DNA of 64,000 nucleotides from VMDJ01 sp038144195 (GCA_038144195.1 JAYQNH010000002.1:310001-374000), one strand, 5' to 3'; counted from the first letter of the stretch, positions 43,547 to 52,630 are shown. Numbers and translations: made by a program. The notes: generated by a model from the sequence alone, not told the origin.

Positions 43547-44818
43547 ATGCGCGTTCACTTGCAGGCACTCGGTTGCCGACTCAATGAGGCCGAACTCGAA
43601 ACCTGGTCACGAGATTTTCGTGAGCGCGGTATTTCGACCTGCAAGGACGTTGGCGATGCCGACATCATTGTGATCAATACCTGTGCAGTGACCTCAGAGT
43701 CGGTAAAAAAGTCACGCAACCTGATTCGTCGCGCACAACGCAACAACCCCAATGCCAAACTCATTATGAGTGGTTGCTATGCCGCCCTCTCAGCTGACCA
43801 AGCTGCGGATGAGCTCGGAGTTGATCTGGTTGTAGGCAATCACGAGAAAGATCGACTAGTCGACATCGCTACCTCAGCACTCGAACTACCGACTATGCCG
43901 GTATCTGCTCAAGAGCCGGGTGAGGTTTCCTTATTAGAACGCGGTCGTCAGCGTGCTTTTATTAAAGTGCAGGATGGTTGTCGTTACCGTTGCACTTATT
44001 GCATCGTGACCATCGCGCGAGGTGAAGAACGCAGCCGACCGCTGGATGAAATACTCGATGAGATCAACGCACTGCATGCCGATGGCATTACTGAAGTCGT
44101 TCTAGCTGGCGTGCATCTCGGTGGCTATGGCAGTGATAACGATTCATCACTTTACGCATTAGTTGAGACTGTCCTGGCAAAAACCAGCATTCCACGTATT
44201 CGATTAGGTTCAGTAGAACCATGGGATTTGCCGGAAAACTTTTGGGCGCTGTTTAGTAACCCACGTTTGATGCCGCATCTTCACCTACCGATTCAATCAG
44301 GTGCTGATAGCGTGCTGCGTCGCATGTCGCGTCGTTGTAAGACGGGTGAGTTCAGCTCTCTGATTGAACAAGCTCGCCAAGCAATTCCTGAATTCAATGT
44401 CACCACCGATGTGATCGTCGGCTTCCCTGGCGAAACAGAAGAAGAGTGGCAAGAGACCCTTGCCTTTGTTGAGCTATTGAAGTTTGGACATATTCATATC
44501 TTTGCGTTCTCAGCACGTGAAGGCACGAAGGCAGCAACCCTACCTATGCCCATTCCACGTGAGACCAAACGGATTCGCAGTGAACAGCTACATGGCCTTG
44601 CTGCGAAACATAAACGCGAAACCTTTGAGCGTTATCTTGGTTGTGAATTTGACGTGCTGTTTGAAGGTCAGAATGAGGATCAGCAGTGGCGCGGTTACAC
44701 CCCTAACTTTTTGCGCGTTGCTGCTAGCTCAAAAGAGGATCTTGAAAACACGATCCGCAGTGTTCGCATCAACGCTATTAGCGATGATGGCGATCATCTG
44801 ATTGCAGAGCTGATTTAA
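43547..44818 (+). CDS. mtaB: tRNA t6A37 methylthiotransferase MtaB
   Basis: 423 residues. The N-terminal MTTase domain has cluster cysteines in LGCRLNEAE, VINTCAVTSES and MSGCYAAL. The radical SAM domain carries CRYRCTYCIV (CxxxCxxC), then PIQSGADSVLRRMSRRCKTG and DVIVGFPGETEEEWQET. A short C-terminal TRAM-type region follows. LGCRLN, rather than LGCQMN, distinguishes MtaB from MiaB. It adds a methylthio group to t6A37 of tRNA-Lys-type tRNAs. Convergent with xthA, four-base overlap. Confidence 0.93.
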   Translation: MRVHLQALGCRLNEAELETWSRDFRERGISTCKDVGDADIIVINTCAVTSESVKKSRNLIRRAQRNNPNAKLIMSGCYAALSADQAADELGVDLVVGNHEKDRLVDIATSALELPTMPVSAQEPGEVSLLERGRQRAFIKVQDGCRYRCTYCIVTIARGEERSRPLDEILDEINALHADGITEVVLAGVHLGGYGSDNDSSLYALVETVLAKTSIPRIRLGSVEPWDLPENFWALFSNPRLMPHLHLPIQSGADSVLRRMSRRCKTGEFSSLIEQARQAIPEFNVTTDVIVGFPGETEEEWQETLAFVELLKFGHIHIFAFSAREGTKAATLPMPIPRETKRIRSEQLHGLAAKHKRETFERYLGCEFDVLFEGQNEDQQWRGYTPNFLRVAASSKEDLENTIRSVRINAISDDGDHLIAELI

Positions 44819-45630
44819 ATATCCAGATCGACCCAGATCGGTGCGTGATCCGATGGCTTTTCCATACCACGCAAATCGTAAGCAACACCCGCATCTTTAA
44901 CTTTATCATTCAGCATGGCTGTTGCCAGCAACACATCGATTCGTAAACCACGTTTCGGGTCGGCATCAAAGCCTTTGCTGCGGTAATCAAACCAGCTAAA
45001 TACGTTATAAACCGATGGATGTACGGTACGGAAGGTGTCATGCAGACCCCAACCTTGCAGACGCTCAAACCACTCGCGCTCTTCTGGCAAGAAACTGCAC
45101 TTACCATCACGCAGCCAACGCTTCATGTTGCTATCACCGATACCAATGTCAGCATCTTGTGGCGCGATATTCACATCACCGATCACCATTAGGGCTTGCT
45201 CAGCTGAATACTGTGACTCGAGTAACGCTTGTAGCTCTTCGTAGAAACGCTTTTTATGCGGAAACTTGGTTTCGTGATCTCGGCTTTCACCTTGTGGAAA
45301 GTAACCATTGATTACCGTGAGCTGCTCACCCTGCGGGGTTTTGTAGGTGCCAGTGATTAATCGACGTTGCGCATCATCGTCATCGCTCGGCAAACCCAAA
45401 ACCGCATCAACCGGCTCTTCTTTCGATAGCAAGGCCACGCCATAGTGCGACTTCTGCCCGTAAAAACGCACGTGATAGCCTATCTCTTGGATCATCTCGA
45501 GTGGGAAATCAGGATCATTTACCTTGGTTTCTTGCAGACCAATCACATCAGGGTCGTAGGTATCGCGAAGTGCTTCGAGTTGATGTGGGCGCGCTCGCAC
45601 GCCATTGATATTAAAAGACACTATGCGCAT
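44815..45630 (-). CDS. xthA: Exodeoxyribonuclease III
   Basis: 271 residues from the ATG 45630, near the E. coli length (268). The family start is MRIVSFNINGVRARPHQLEA. The metal-binding motif is IGLQETKVNDPDFP, then GYFPQGESRDHETKFPHKKR, VIGDVNIAPQDADIG and the C-terminal SDHAPIWVDLDI. Works as an AP endonuclease and 3'-5' exonuclease in base-excision repair. The ATG overlaps the stop of the 99-residue gene upstream, so the two are co-translated. The longer frame to 45702 lies inside that gene and is rejected. Confidence 0.95.
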   Translation of the reverse strand: MRIVSFNINGVRARPHQLEALRDTYDPDVIGLQETKVNDPDFPLEMIQEIGYHVRFYGQKSHYGVALLSKEEPVDAVLGLPSDDDDAQRRLITGTYKTPQGEQLTVINGYFPQGESRDHETKFPHKKRFYEELQALLESQYSAEQALMVIGDVNIAPQDADIGIGDSNMKRWLRDGKCSFLPEEREWFERLQGWGLHDTFRTVHPSVYNVFSWFDYRSKGFDADPKRGLRIDVLLATAMLNDKVKDAGVAYDLRGMEKPSDHAPIWVDLDI

Positions 45631-45929
45631 TACTTCTGCCCCGCTATCTCGAATGTTTCTTTGTAACCCATCTGCTCGCCATGACGATACGCCTGCCCCC
45701 AAGCCATCACCTCGTGACCTTGAAGATCTGCCTCGTCATCGAGCGATTGACCACATGGCTGCTGATCGGCAAGCAACTCAACCAAGCCCTTGACCATGCC
45801 ATTGGCATAACCGCGGTTGTACCAAAGCTGACCATCTTCATGGTTTTCCTGATACGCCGCAGACTCTTCACGCAAGCGAGTGATTAGGTCACACAATTGG
45901 CTTATCAGTTCTTCTGGCAATGCAGTCAT
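45630..45929 (-). CDS. Conserved small protein of unknown function
   Basis: 99 residues, soluble, mostly helical, with aromatic-rich segment DGQLWYNRGYANGMVKGLVE and HEVMAWGQAYRHGEQMGYKE. No known domain recognised. It is the first gene before xthA with overlapping stop and start, so it may act in the same repair process, but that is only context. Confidence 0.65.
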   Translation of the reverse strand: MTALPEELISQLCDLITRLREESAAYQENHEDGQLWYNRGYANGMVKGLVELLADQQPCGQSLDDEADLQGHEVMAWGQAYRHGEQMGYKETFEIAGQK

Positions 45930-46000
45930 TGGAAATTCGGGTTACTCTTTTTCTAAATTAGAGTATCAGTCACACCCCAACACATCACCGGAATATCCGT

Positions 46001-46312
46001 ATGCTTTTGAAACAACTTGGCCTCGTTCGACTCGGTCTGCTCGTTTTGAGCATCTTGTGCTACCCCATGGCGTTTTTTGCGGATATGAAGCCTGAGGGGA
46101 TTGGTATCTTCACTGCCTACATCACCCCGTCAGTCACAGTGATGCTGATTTTTGTCCTCGCACTCGATACGCTGATGAATCGCGTATTCATGATCGAGCG
46201 TGAACCTGAGATCACCGCCATGCACCGCACCCGCATGCGTGCAGATTTGCTCGTACTTGCTGGCCTGATTGGCTTTTGGTTCCCGTATTTCCGCTCTATC
46301 GGCGCCCTGTAA
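46001..46312 (+). CDS. Small integral membrane protein of unknown function
   Basis: 103 residues with three predicted membrane helices: LVRLGLLVLSILCYPMAFFA, then ITPSVTVMLIFVLALDTLMN, then LLVLAGLIGFWFPYF. A charged loop MIEREPEITAMHRTRMRAD lies between helices 2 and 3. The family is widespread in gammaproteobacteria as uncharacterised. It lies 71 bases before proS on the same strand. Confidence 0.75.
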   Translation: MLLKQLGLVRLGLLVLSILCYPMAFFADMKPEGIGIFTAYITPSVTVMLIFVLALDTLMNRVFMIEREPEITAMHRTRMRADLLVLAGLIGFWFPYFRSIGAL

Positions 46313-46383
46313 GTCACAGCCCCAAAAGCCCCGACGCTTGATAGAATTGCGGTTTGTTGTAACTCACAAACCGATCTCTATTC

Positions 46384-48117
46384 ATGCGTACCTCTCAATT
46401 CCCGCTGCAAACCCTGAAAGAAGTTCCTGCCGACGCGCAGATCCCTAGCCATCAGCTGATGATGCGTGCGGGCCTGATCCGTAAACTCGCAGCCGGTCTT
46501 TACACCTGGATGCCACTCGGCCTTCGCGTGCTACGTAAAGTCGAAGCGATTGTGCGTGACGAGATGAACAAAGCTGGCGCGCTCGAAGTGCTGATGCCTG
46601 CGGTTCAACCTGCCGAGTTATGGGAAGAGTCTGGTCGCTGGCAGAAATACGGCGCTGAACTACTTCGCCTGCAAGATCGTCATGGTCGCGACTTCTGCTT
46701 TGGCCCAACTCACGAAGAGATCATTACTGATTTGGCGCGCAACGAGCTAAGCAGTTACAAGCAACTACCGATCAACTTTTATCAAATTCAAACCAAGTTC
46801 CGTGATGAGCGTCGCCCACGTTTTGGTGTTATGCGCGCACGTGAATTCCTGATGAAAGATGCGTACTCATTCCACGCGAATGCTGAATCACTGCAAGAAA
46901 CCTACGATGCGATGCATGCAGCTTACTGCGCAGTCTTTGAACGTTGTGGTTTGAACTATCGCCCAGTCGCTGCAGATACCGGCAGCATTGGTGGTAATGC
47001 CTCACACGAGTTCCATGTACTTGCGGATGCCGGCGAAGATGCCATCGCCTTCTCAACCGAAAGTGATTACGCCGCTAACGTTGAGCTTGCTGAAGCACTC
47101 GCACCGAAAGCGCAAGCGGATGCTGCTAGCGAAGAGATGCGCACGGTTGATACGCCAAACGCAAAAACCATTGATGAGATTGTTGAGCAATTCAAACAAC
47201 CGATTGAACGCACGGTTAAAACATTGATCGTTCGCGCAAACGAAGAGGCTGACAACGAACTTGTCGCCATCATCATGCGTGGTGATCATGAGCTAAATGA
47301 AATCAAAGCGGCTAAGCACCCACTACTCACTGACCCGATTCAAATGGCGACCGAAGAAGAGATTCGTGCTGCGATTGGCGCAGGTCCGGGCTCACTTGGC
47401 CCTGCTGGCTTAAAGATGCCAGTCTTAGTCGATCGTGCCGCTGCTGTCGCTAACGACTTCTCAGCGGGTGCTAACGAAGATGGTAAGCACTTCTTTGGTC
47501 TTAACTGGGGTCGTGATGTTGAGCTTGGCGAGGTCGTTGATCTACGTAACGTCATCGAAGGTGACCCAAGCCCATGTGGTAAAGGTCAGATCACTATCGC
47601 TCGCGGTATCGAAGTCGGTCACATCTTCCAATTAGGTCAGACCTACAGCGAAAAGCTGAACTGCACCGTGTTAGATGAAAACGGTAAATCTATCGTTACC
47701 ACCATGGGCTGTTATGGCATTGGTGTATCTCGCGTTGTGGGTGCTGCGATTGAGCAACACCATGATGACAACGGCATTGTTTGGCCAACGGCAATGGCGC
47801 CATTCCAAGTGACCTTAATCCCCATGAACATGAAGAAGTCTGAGCGCGTTCGTGAAGCTGCTGAAAAGCTCTACAACGAACTGAAAGACGCCGGCATTGA
47901 TGTGTTGTTTGATGATCGTGATGCTCGACCAGGTGTGATGTTTGCCGACTGCGAACTGATTGGTATTCCACATCGTGTAGTCATCGGTGATCGCAGCTTA
48001 GATAACGGCGAAGTTGAGTATCGCGCGCGTACTGCAGACGATAACGAGATGATGCCGCTCGAAGGTTTCGTTGAAACACTGCGCAACAAGATCAACGCAG
48101 AACTAACATCTGCTTGA
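46384..48117 (+). CDS. proS: Prolyl-tRNA synthetase (bacterial type with editing domain)
   Basis: 577 residues, usual for the bacterial form (572 in E. coli). Class II motif 1 region LGLRVLRKVEAIVRDEMNKA with AGALEVLMPAVQP, motif 2 QIQTKFRDERRPRFGVMRAR with EFLMKDAYSFH. The INS editing domain occupies about residues 220-400 (LIVRANEEADNELVAIIMRGD). Motif 3 is TTMGCYGIGVSRVVGA. The C-terminal anticodon domain includes GIDVLFDDRDARPGVMFADC. Charges tRNA-Pro and hydrolyses Ala-tRNA-Pro. Confidence 0.96.
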   Translation: MRTSQFPLQTLKEVPADAQIPSHQLMMRAGLIRKLAAGLYTWMPLGLRVLRKVEAIVRDEMNKAGALEVLMPAVQPAELWEESGRWQKYGAELLRLQDRHGRDFCFGPTHEEIITDLARNELSSYKQLPINFYQIQTKFRDERRPRFGVMRAREFLMKDAYSFHANAESLQETYDAMHAAYCAVFERCGLNYRPVAADTGSIGGNASHEFHVLADAGEDAIAFSTESDYAANVELAEALAPKAQADAASEEMRTVDTPNAKTIDEIVEQFKQPIERTVKTLIVRANEEADNELVAIIMRGDHELNEIKAAKHPLLTDPIQMATEEEIRAAIGAGPGSLGPAGLKMPVLVDRAAAVANDFSAGANEDGKHFFGLNWGRDVELGEVVDLRNVIEGDPSPCGKGQITIARGIEVGHIFQLGQTYSEKLNCTVLDENGKSIVTTMGCYGIGVSRVVGAAIEQHHDDNGIVWPTAMAPFQVTLIPMNMKKSERVREAAEKLYNELKDAGIDVLFDDRDARPGVMFADCELIGIPHRVVIGDRSLDNGEVEYRARTADDNEMMPLEGFVETLRNKINAELTSA

Positions 48118-48193
48118 TTTAGCAGCCATTTGACACCGCGAGCATCAACAGTAAAACTCGCACCCAATTCAATATAAACAGTGATGTAACAGC

Positions 48194-48715
48194 ATGGAAA
48201 AACAAACTCAGAACAGCTACACCCGTGAAGAACTACTGGATTGTGGTCACGGCAAACTTTTTGGTGAAGGTAACGCACAGCTGCCTGTACCGAACATGCT
48301 GATGATGGATCGCATCAACTTGATCACTGACGAAGGCGGCTTGCATGGCAAAGGTCAAATCAAAGCCGAGCTCGACATCACTCCTGACCTCTGGTTCTTC
48401 GATTGTCACTTCCCTGGCGACCCTGTAATGCCAGGCTGTTTAGGTTTGGACGCTATGTGGCAATGTGTCGGCTTCTACCTCGCTTGGCTAGGTAACCCAG
48501 GTCACGGACGTGCCCTTGGAGTTGGTGAGGTTAAATTCACCGGTCAGGTACTCCCCACTGCGAAAAAAGTAACCTACTATTTAGATATCAAGCGTGTAAT
48601 CGCTCGCAAGCTAGTATTAGGTATCGCAGATGGACGTATGGAAGTGGATGGTCGTGAAATTTACACCGCGCAAGACTTGCGCGTGGGCTTGTTCACCGAC
48701 ACCGGCGGCTTCTAA
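48194..48715 (+). CDS. fabA: 3-hydroxydecanoyl-ACP dehydratase/isomerase
   Basis: 173 residues, same as E. coli FabA (172). Active-site histidine in FFDCHFPGDPVMPGCLGLDA with the aspartate of GLDAMWQ. Hot-dog fold segments GKGQIKAELDITPDLWFF and GEVKFTGQVLPTAKKVTYYL. Introduces the cis double bond for unsaturated fatty acids. fabB is not adjacent. The coding end overlaps or abuts the next gene, whose start is unclear. Confidence 0.95.
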   Translation: MEKQTQNSYTREELLDCGHGKLFGEGNAQLPVPNMLMMDRINLITDEGGLHGKGQIKAELDITPDLWFFDCHFPGDPVMPGCLGLDAMWQCVGFYLAWLGNPGHGRALGVGEVKFTGQVLPTAKKVTYYLDIKRVIARKLVLGIADGRMEVDGREIYTAQDLRVGLFTDTGGF

Positions 48716-49181
48716 GCACCCCTTTCTCACAGGGCTAGTCTTACTAGCCCTGCTTTCCTCTTCAGCATTCGCTGAATCTCTCAAAGACGTACTTGAACTT
48801 AACGAAGCACCCCCAGGAGTCGTTTTCGAAATCGTCGAAGCCGGCGGTGATAGCTGGTATGCAACTAAACCCATGCTGCTGAAAGCCATCGATAAACTGC
48901 ACGCTAAGTTTGCAGATCTTGATATCGCTGTGGTGTCACATGGTAGCGAGCAGTTCGCACTGACCAAAAGAAATCAAACCAAATACAAAAGTTTGCACGA
49001 CACGGTGAAAGACCTTGGTGATAAGAACATCCACGTTCACGTCTGTGGTGTGCATGCTAGTTGGCGCAGCATGACAGCTGAGGACTTCCCAGATTATGTC
49101 GATGTCGCACCCTCAGGTCCTGCGCAAATCAATCAGTATCGCGAGTTAGGCTATGTCGTGATTGATGACTATGCGGATTAA
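48630..49181 (+). CDS. Exported DsrE-family protein (start uncertain)
   Basis: The informative part begins right at the fabA stop (48714) with a signal-like stretch HPFLTGLVLLALLSSSAFAE. A domain of about 140 residues follows: VVFEIVEAGGDSWYATKPML, then LDIAVVSHGSEQFALTKRNQ, then DKNIHVHVCGVHASWRSMTA. This matches DsrE-fold proteins with a reactive cysteine (VCGVHASWR). There is no ATG, GTG or TTG in frame between the fabA stop and the signal; the open frame reaches back inside fabA (ATG at 48630 or 48648), which would give an odd N-terminus. An indel or a CTG start is possible. The stop overlaps a convergent gene. Confidence 0.65.
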   Translation: MDVWKWMVVKFTPRKTCAWACSPTPAASKHPFLTGLVLLALLSSSAFAESLKDVLELNEAPPGVVFEIVEAGGDSWYATKPMLLKAIDKLHAKFADLDIAVVSHGSEQFALTKRNQTKYKSLHDTVKDLGDKNIHVHVCGVHASWRSMTAEDFPDYVDVAPSGPAQINQYRELGYVVIDDYAD

Positions 49182-49972
49182 TGCGTCTTCATAAATGAAG
49201 CCATAATCTCAATAACTTCGCCTTCAATACCTAAGTAACCATGGTGTGATTTTCCACCACACACCTTTTTAGGCTTTCCTTTTTTACCACCAGTAACAAT
49301 CTTTACTTCCACCAAGGGTGCATTAGAAAGTTTTTTTGCAATCCGTAGGATGCCACTTGCTTGTGTTTTGGAACACCCATCTTTCTCATGATGCACAAAT
49401 AAAGTCGGCACTTTGATTTCTTCCAAATCATATTCGGCCAGACCCCATCCCATACGATTAGATTCAACGATACTCGAAGTCAAAACTATTCCATGTATGT
49501 GGTCACTATTACGAACAGAGAAGTTTGTTACCGATTCAGTACCTCTACTAGTACCAACAAGCCAGATTGGTAGGCTATTTTCTTCCTTAATTATCTTTAT
49601 CAAATCCTTGATATCTGAAGCATGCTCAATTGATCGACGAAAATTGGATTGGAACATCCCTCCCGATTTTCCAGGCTGTTGTTTATCAGAAGGCGCATCC
49701 ACAGAAATCACGTTAAAACCCTGAGCAGCCATTTGGTCTCTGGTGCGAATCAAAAAGTTTCCATTTAGCCCTTTTGGTCCTTCTTCTGAAGCTTTAATTC
49801 GCCCATGACCTCCGGGAAATAAAACAACATTTGCAACAACATCACCCTGCCCCTCAAGGAATAGATATTTAAGTGATTCACCTCGAGTTGTTTGTATTTC
49901 GTGAAAAGACTCGCATGAGTAAGCCCAAGTTGAATACAAAAAAGCGCCCACTAAAACCAATAACTTTTTCAT
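49178..49972 (-). CDS. Exported alpha/beta hydrolase
   Basis: 264 residues, signal peptide MKKLLVLVGAFLYSTWAYS. Alpha/beta-hydrolase pattern: oxyanion region VVLFPGGHGRIK, nucleophile elbow WLVGTSRGTES with Ser, acid in LFVHHEKDGCSK and the histidine of GGKSHHGYLG. Cysteines at YSCESF, DGCSK and KVCGGKSHH may form disulfides. Substrate unknown. It is more AT-rich than its neighbours, so it may be acquired. Confidence 0.75.
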   Translation of the reverse strand: MKKLLVLVGAFLYSTWAYSCESFHEIQTTRGESLKYLFLEGQGDVVANVVLFPGGHGRIKASEEGPKGLNGNFLIRTRDQMAAQGFNVISVDAPSDKQQPGKSGGMFQSNFRRSIEHASDIKDLIKIIKEENSLPIWLVGTSRGTESVTNFSVRNSDHIHGIVLTSSIVESNRMGWGLAEYDLEEIKVPTLFVHHEKDGCSKTQASGILRIAKKLSNAPLVEVKIVTGGKKGKPKKVCGGKSHHGYLGIEGEVIEIMASFMKTH

Positions 49973-50053
49973 GCGACTACCTAGGACAAAATAACTGGGT
50001 TTAGTATCTGCTCATTTCCTAGATTTGAGTCATTAAAGTTTTTTTCGAGACAT

Positions 50054-50077
50054 AAAAAAGCCGGCCCAAGGGCCGGC
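50054..50077 (-). terminator. Terminator of the rubrerythrin/DUF3501 operon
   Basis: On the minus strand GCCGGCCC and GGGCCGGC form an eight-base-pair GC stem with a very tight loop, followed by T6 (50059-50054). Lies 24 bases after the DUF3501 stop. Confidence 0.88.
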
Positions 50078-50100
50078 AATATCCATCTGCTTTAGGACAA

Positions 50101-50687
50101 TCAAACAGTCAGATCATCCGCTAGAGAATCTCTGATGTTTTGGGGAATTGGCTCCATAGCGTAGTCATAGTTAGGGTGATCAATACCCATGCTAATAGAC
50201 GCGCCATCTTTAACCGCTGCAACCATCTCTGGCGTTAGCTCAATACGCATGAAGTGCACTGATGAGGTTTTGGTCTCATCTTCACGCTCTAGATCCTCAT
50301 CTGAGATCGGGGTCACACGCGCGAAGTCAGCTACCTGAATCCACACATGACGCTCGATACCAATCAAGTTAGCCAAAGCTACTTTGCGCTCTTCTGGGTC
50401 TGGAAACTCAACCATGAAGGTTGCTTTCCAGTTATGACCATCTGGAATCAGCGGGTTGTAGGCATCTATCTCTTCTTGAATACCTGCGGCCTCAAAATCT
50501 TTTCGATACGTAGCATCTCTTGAATCTGATACTGCATGGTCAGGCGATCTTCAAAATACAAGTTCACGTTTGGACCAATTTGTAGACGACGATTCTTTTT
50601 ATGTGCCATCACCTGAGCGCGATATTCTGGTCGCATCTCAGCGTACTTTTCTAACGTGTATAAATCATCTCTTGCTAGTTTTTCCAT
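50101..50687 (-). CDS. DUF3501 family protein, frameshifted
   Basis: About 195 residues after joining two frames. N-terminal MEKLARDDLYTLEKYAEMRP continues with HKKNRRLQIGPNVNLYFEDR and MQYQIQEMLRIEK. The frame changes near 50500 and continues EEIDAYNPLIPDGHNWKATF, MVEFPDPEERKVALANLIGI and ERHVWIQVADF. DUF3501 genes travel with rubrerythrin and CCG-type Fe-S proteins. Function unknown, presumed part of a peroxide defence. It is 21 bases downstream of the Fe-S gene. Confidence 0.9.
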
Positions 50688-50708
50688 CGTTATCTCCAGT
50701 TATCTCGC

Positions 50709-52037
50709 TTAAATACCGTAAGCAATTCGGGCTAAGGTAATTGGGTGCTTTGGCTCACTGCCATCCCCCAATCCGTTAGCAATTTGGTGACCCGCCATCG
50801 CACAGTCACTTGAGTAATAGTTTGGCTCTGCTTTCTTCACACGATTCACTACAGGGCGTGCGATCTTCATTGAGTTCTCGTGGAACTCTTTCTTTACCGC
50901 ATAAGTACCATCGTGGCCTGAGCAACGCTCAATCATGTCGACCTTGGTATTTGGAATCAGTTCCAAGAACTCACGGGTCTTAGGCCCTATACGCTGCACA
51001 CGCTGGTGACATGCTGCGTGATACGCAACAACACCCACTTCGCCATTGAAGTCTGTGTTGAGCTTGCCGTGCTTATGACGAAGCATCAGATACTCAAATG
51101 GGTCGTACATCGCATCGCGAACCTTCGCCACATCCGGATCATTCGGGAACATCAATGGCAGTTCTTGTTTAAACATCAATACGCAAGAAGGTACTGGCGC
51201 GATGATGTCCCAACCCTCATCAACCAATTTAGCTAATGCTGGGATGTTCACCTCTTTAGCAGCTGCCACTGACTCAAGGTCACCGAGCTCAAGCTTCGGC
51301 ATGCCACAACACTTTTCTTTATCTGCCAAAGTGACAGGAATGTTGTTGTGACGCAGCACCGCAACCAAATCTTCACCTGATTGAGGATCGTTTTTATTGC
51401 CGTAACAAGTGGCAAACAAAGCGACCTTACCGGTGGTAGGACCTGCTGGTTCCGCACCTGCACCATCATCAGCGGTAATGCGCTTACGCAAAGGCTTACT
51501 GTGGAACTTTGGCAAGGTGGCATTTTTATGCACACCAAAGGTGCTTTCTAAAACGCTACGGAAAGCGCCATTGTTGTTCATGGTGTTCACTACACCAGCA
51601 ACCACTGGGATGCCTGCGAACTTACCTAAGGTGTCAGTGCTTGAAAGTGTCTTGTCGCGGAAACTCGCGCCTTCTTTCTTAAACTTGACCGCTTTGGCTT
51701 GCAGCATCAAATGCGGGAAGTCGAGATCCCACTCGTGTGGTGGCACATAAGGACACTTAGTAAGGAAGCACAGGTCACACAGGTAACACTGATCAACAAC
51801 CTTCCAATAGTCGGCCTTGTTAACGCCATCGACTTCCATGGTGTCTGACTCGTCTACCAAGTCAAACAATGTTGGGAAAGATTCACATAGGCTTACGCAA
51901 CGGCGGCAACCGTGGCAAATATCAAACACACGCTCGAGCTCATCGAAGAGTTTGTCTTCGTTATAGAACTCAGGATTGGTCCAATCCAAGTTGTGTCTCG
52001 TTGGTGCTTCTAAACTGCCTTCGCGTGACATAGTCAT
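50709..52037 (-). CDS. CCG-domain Fe-S oxidoreductase (GlpC/HdrD-like)
   Basis: 442 residues. Two N-terminal 4Fe-4S clusters: CHGCRRCVSLCESFP near residue 40 and CYLCDLCFLTKCPYVPP near residue 85. Two cysteine-rich CCG-type domains follow, EKCCGMPKLELGD and later SCVLMFKQELPLM, AYHAACHQRVQRIGP and IERCSGHDGTYAVKKE. The architecture resembles GlpC and heterodisulfide reductase subunit D. In this operon context it is thought to pass electrons to rubrerythrin. That is inference from gene clustering, not shown here. Confidence 0.9.
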   Translation of the reverse strand: MTMSREGSLEAPTRHNLDWTNPEFYNEDKLFDELERVFDICHGCRRCVSLCESFPTLFDLVDESDTMEVDGVNKADYWKVVDQCYLCDLCFLTKCPYVPPHEWDLDFPHLMLQAKAVKFKKEGASFRDKTLSSTDTLGKFAGIPVVAGVVNTMNNNGAFRSVLESTFGVHKNATLPKFHSKPLRKRITADDGAGAEPAGPTTGKVALFATCYGNKNDPQSGEDLVAVLRHNNIPVTLADKEKCCGMPKLELGDLESVAAAKEVNIPALAKLVDEGWDIIAPVPSCVLMFKQELPLMFPNDPDVAKVRDAMYDPFEYLMLRHKHGKLNTDFNGEVGVVAYHAACHQRVQRIGPKTREFLELIPNTKVDMIERCSGHDGTYAVKKEFHENSMKIARPVVNRVKKAEPNYYSSDCAMAGHQIANGLGDGSEPKHPITLARIAYGI

Positions 52038-52090
52038 CTTCCTAAAATTTGGGAGTTGGAGAGGTCATAGGACCTCTCCAGAACGAACAA

Positions 52091-52510
52091 TTAGCCGTCC
52101 AAGTTATCCAGAGCTTTCTGGAAACGGTTCGCGTGAGAACGCTCAGCTTTCGCTAGGGTCTCGAACCAATCTGCGATCTCGTCGAAACCTTCGTCGCGAG
52201 CATCTTTCGCCATACCTGGGTACATGTCGGTGTACTCGTGAGTCTCACCGGCAATTGCCGCTTTCAAGTTGTCAGCGGTGCCACCCATTGGCAAACCAGT
52301 TGCTGGATCGCCAGTTTCTTCCAAGTACTCAAGGTGGCCGTGTGCGTGACCGGTTTCACCTTCAGCAGTTGAACGGAAAACAGCTGCTACATCGTTGTAG
52401 CCTTCAACGTCTGCTTTTGCTGCGAAGTACAAGTAACGACGGTTAGCTTGTGACTCACCTGCAAATGCGTCTTTTAAGTGTTGTTCAGTTTTTGAACCTT
52501 TTAGAGACAT
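52091..52510 (-). CDS. Rubrerythrin-type diiron protein
   Basis: 139 residues. Ferritin-like four-helix bundle with ligands in HLKDAFAGESQANRRYLYFA, the EGETGHAHGHLEYLEETGDP turn, and AAIAGETHEYTDMYPGMAKD with EKAE-RSHANRF (Glu-x-x-His pairs). The C-terminal rubredoxin domain of classical rubrerythrins is absent, so it needs an external electron donor, perhaps the adjacent Fe-S protein. Reduces hydrogen peroxide. Strong ribosome site CTGGAGGAAATT precedes the start. The promoter carries an OxyR site. Confidence 0.92.
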   Translation of the reverse strand: MSLKGSKTEQHLKDAFAGESQANRRYLYFAAKADVEGYNDVAAVFRSTAEGETGHAHGHLEYLEETGDPATGLPMGGTADNLKAAIAGETHEYTDMYPGMAKDARDEGFDEIADWFETLAKAERSHANRFQKALDNLDG

Positions 52511-52564
52511 AATTTCCTCCAGAGTTGTTATTAACCAGCACCCTGCTGGTCGCTAGCGAGAATA

Positions 52565-52594
52565 AATATAGAGGCCCGTTTCAGCTTAGTGAAA
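52565..52594 (-). promoter_or_regulatory. Promoter of the rubrerythrin operon
   Basis: Minus strand TTTCAC (52594-52589) as -35 and TATATT (52570-52565) as -10, spaced 18 bases. The poor -35 touches the OxyR operator at 52594-52630, the arrangement expected for an OxyR-activated promoter. Confidence 0.55.
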
Positions 52595-52630
52595 TGATTT
52601 GTAGCTATGCCTGTAATAGACAAAAACTAT
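52594..52630. promoter_or_regulatory. OxyR operator
   Basis: Plus strand reads ATGA, 7 bases, CTAT, 7 bases, ATAG, 7 bases, CTAT. The classical OxyR motif is ATAG-N7-CTAT-N7-ATAG-N7-CTAT. Three of four tetramers are exact and all three spacers are exactly seven. It lies between oxyR and the rubrerythrin gene, directly upstream of the -35. Confidence 0.85.

Noticed and set aside
45630..45702. Longer start for xthA at 45702
   Set aside because: The extra residues are antipattern for exonuclease III and lie inside the upstream 99-residue gene; ATG 45630 gives the family N-terminus.
46445..47289. Several long minus-strand open frames inside proS
   Set aside because: Shadows of the proS codon pattern; no family matches and proS is intact on the plus strand.
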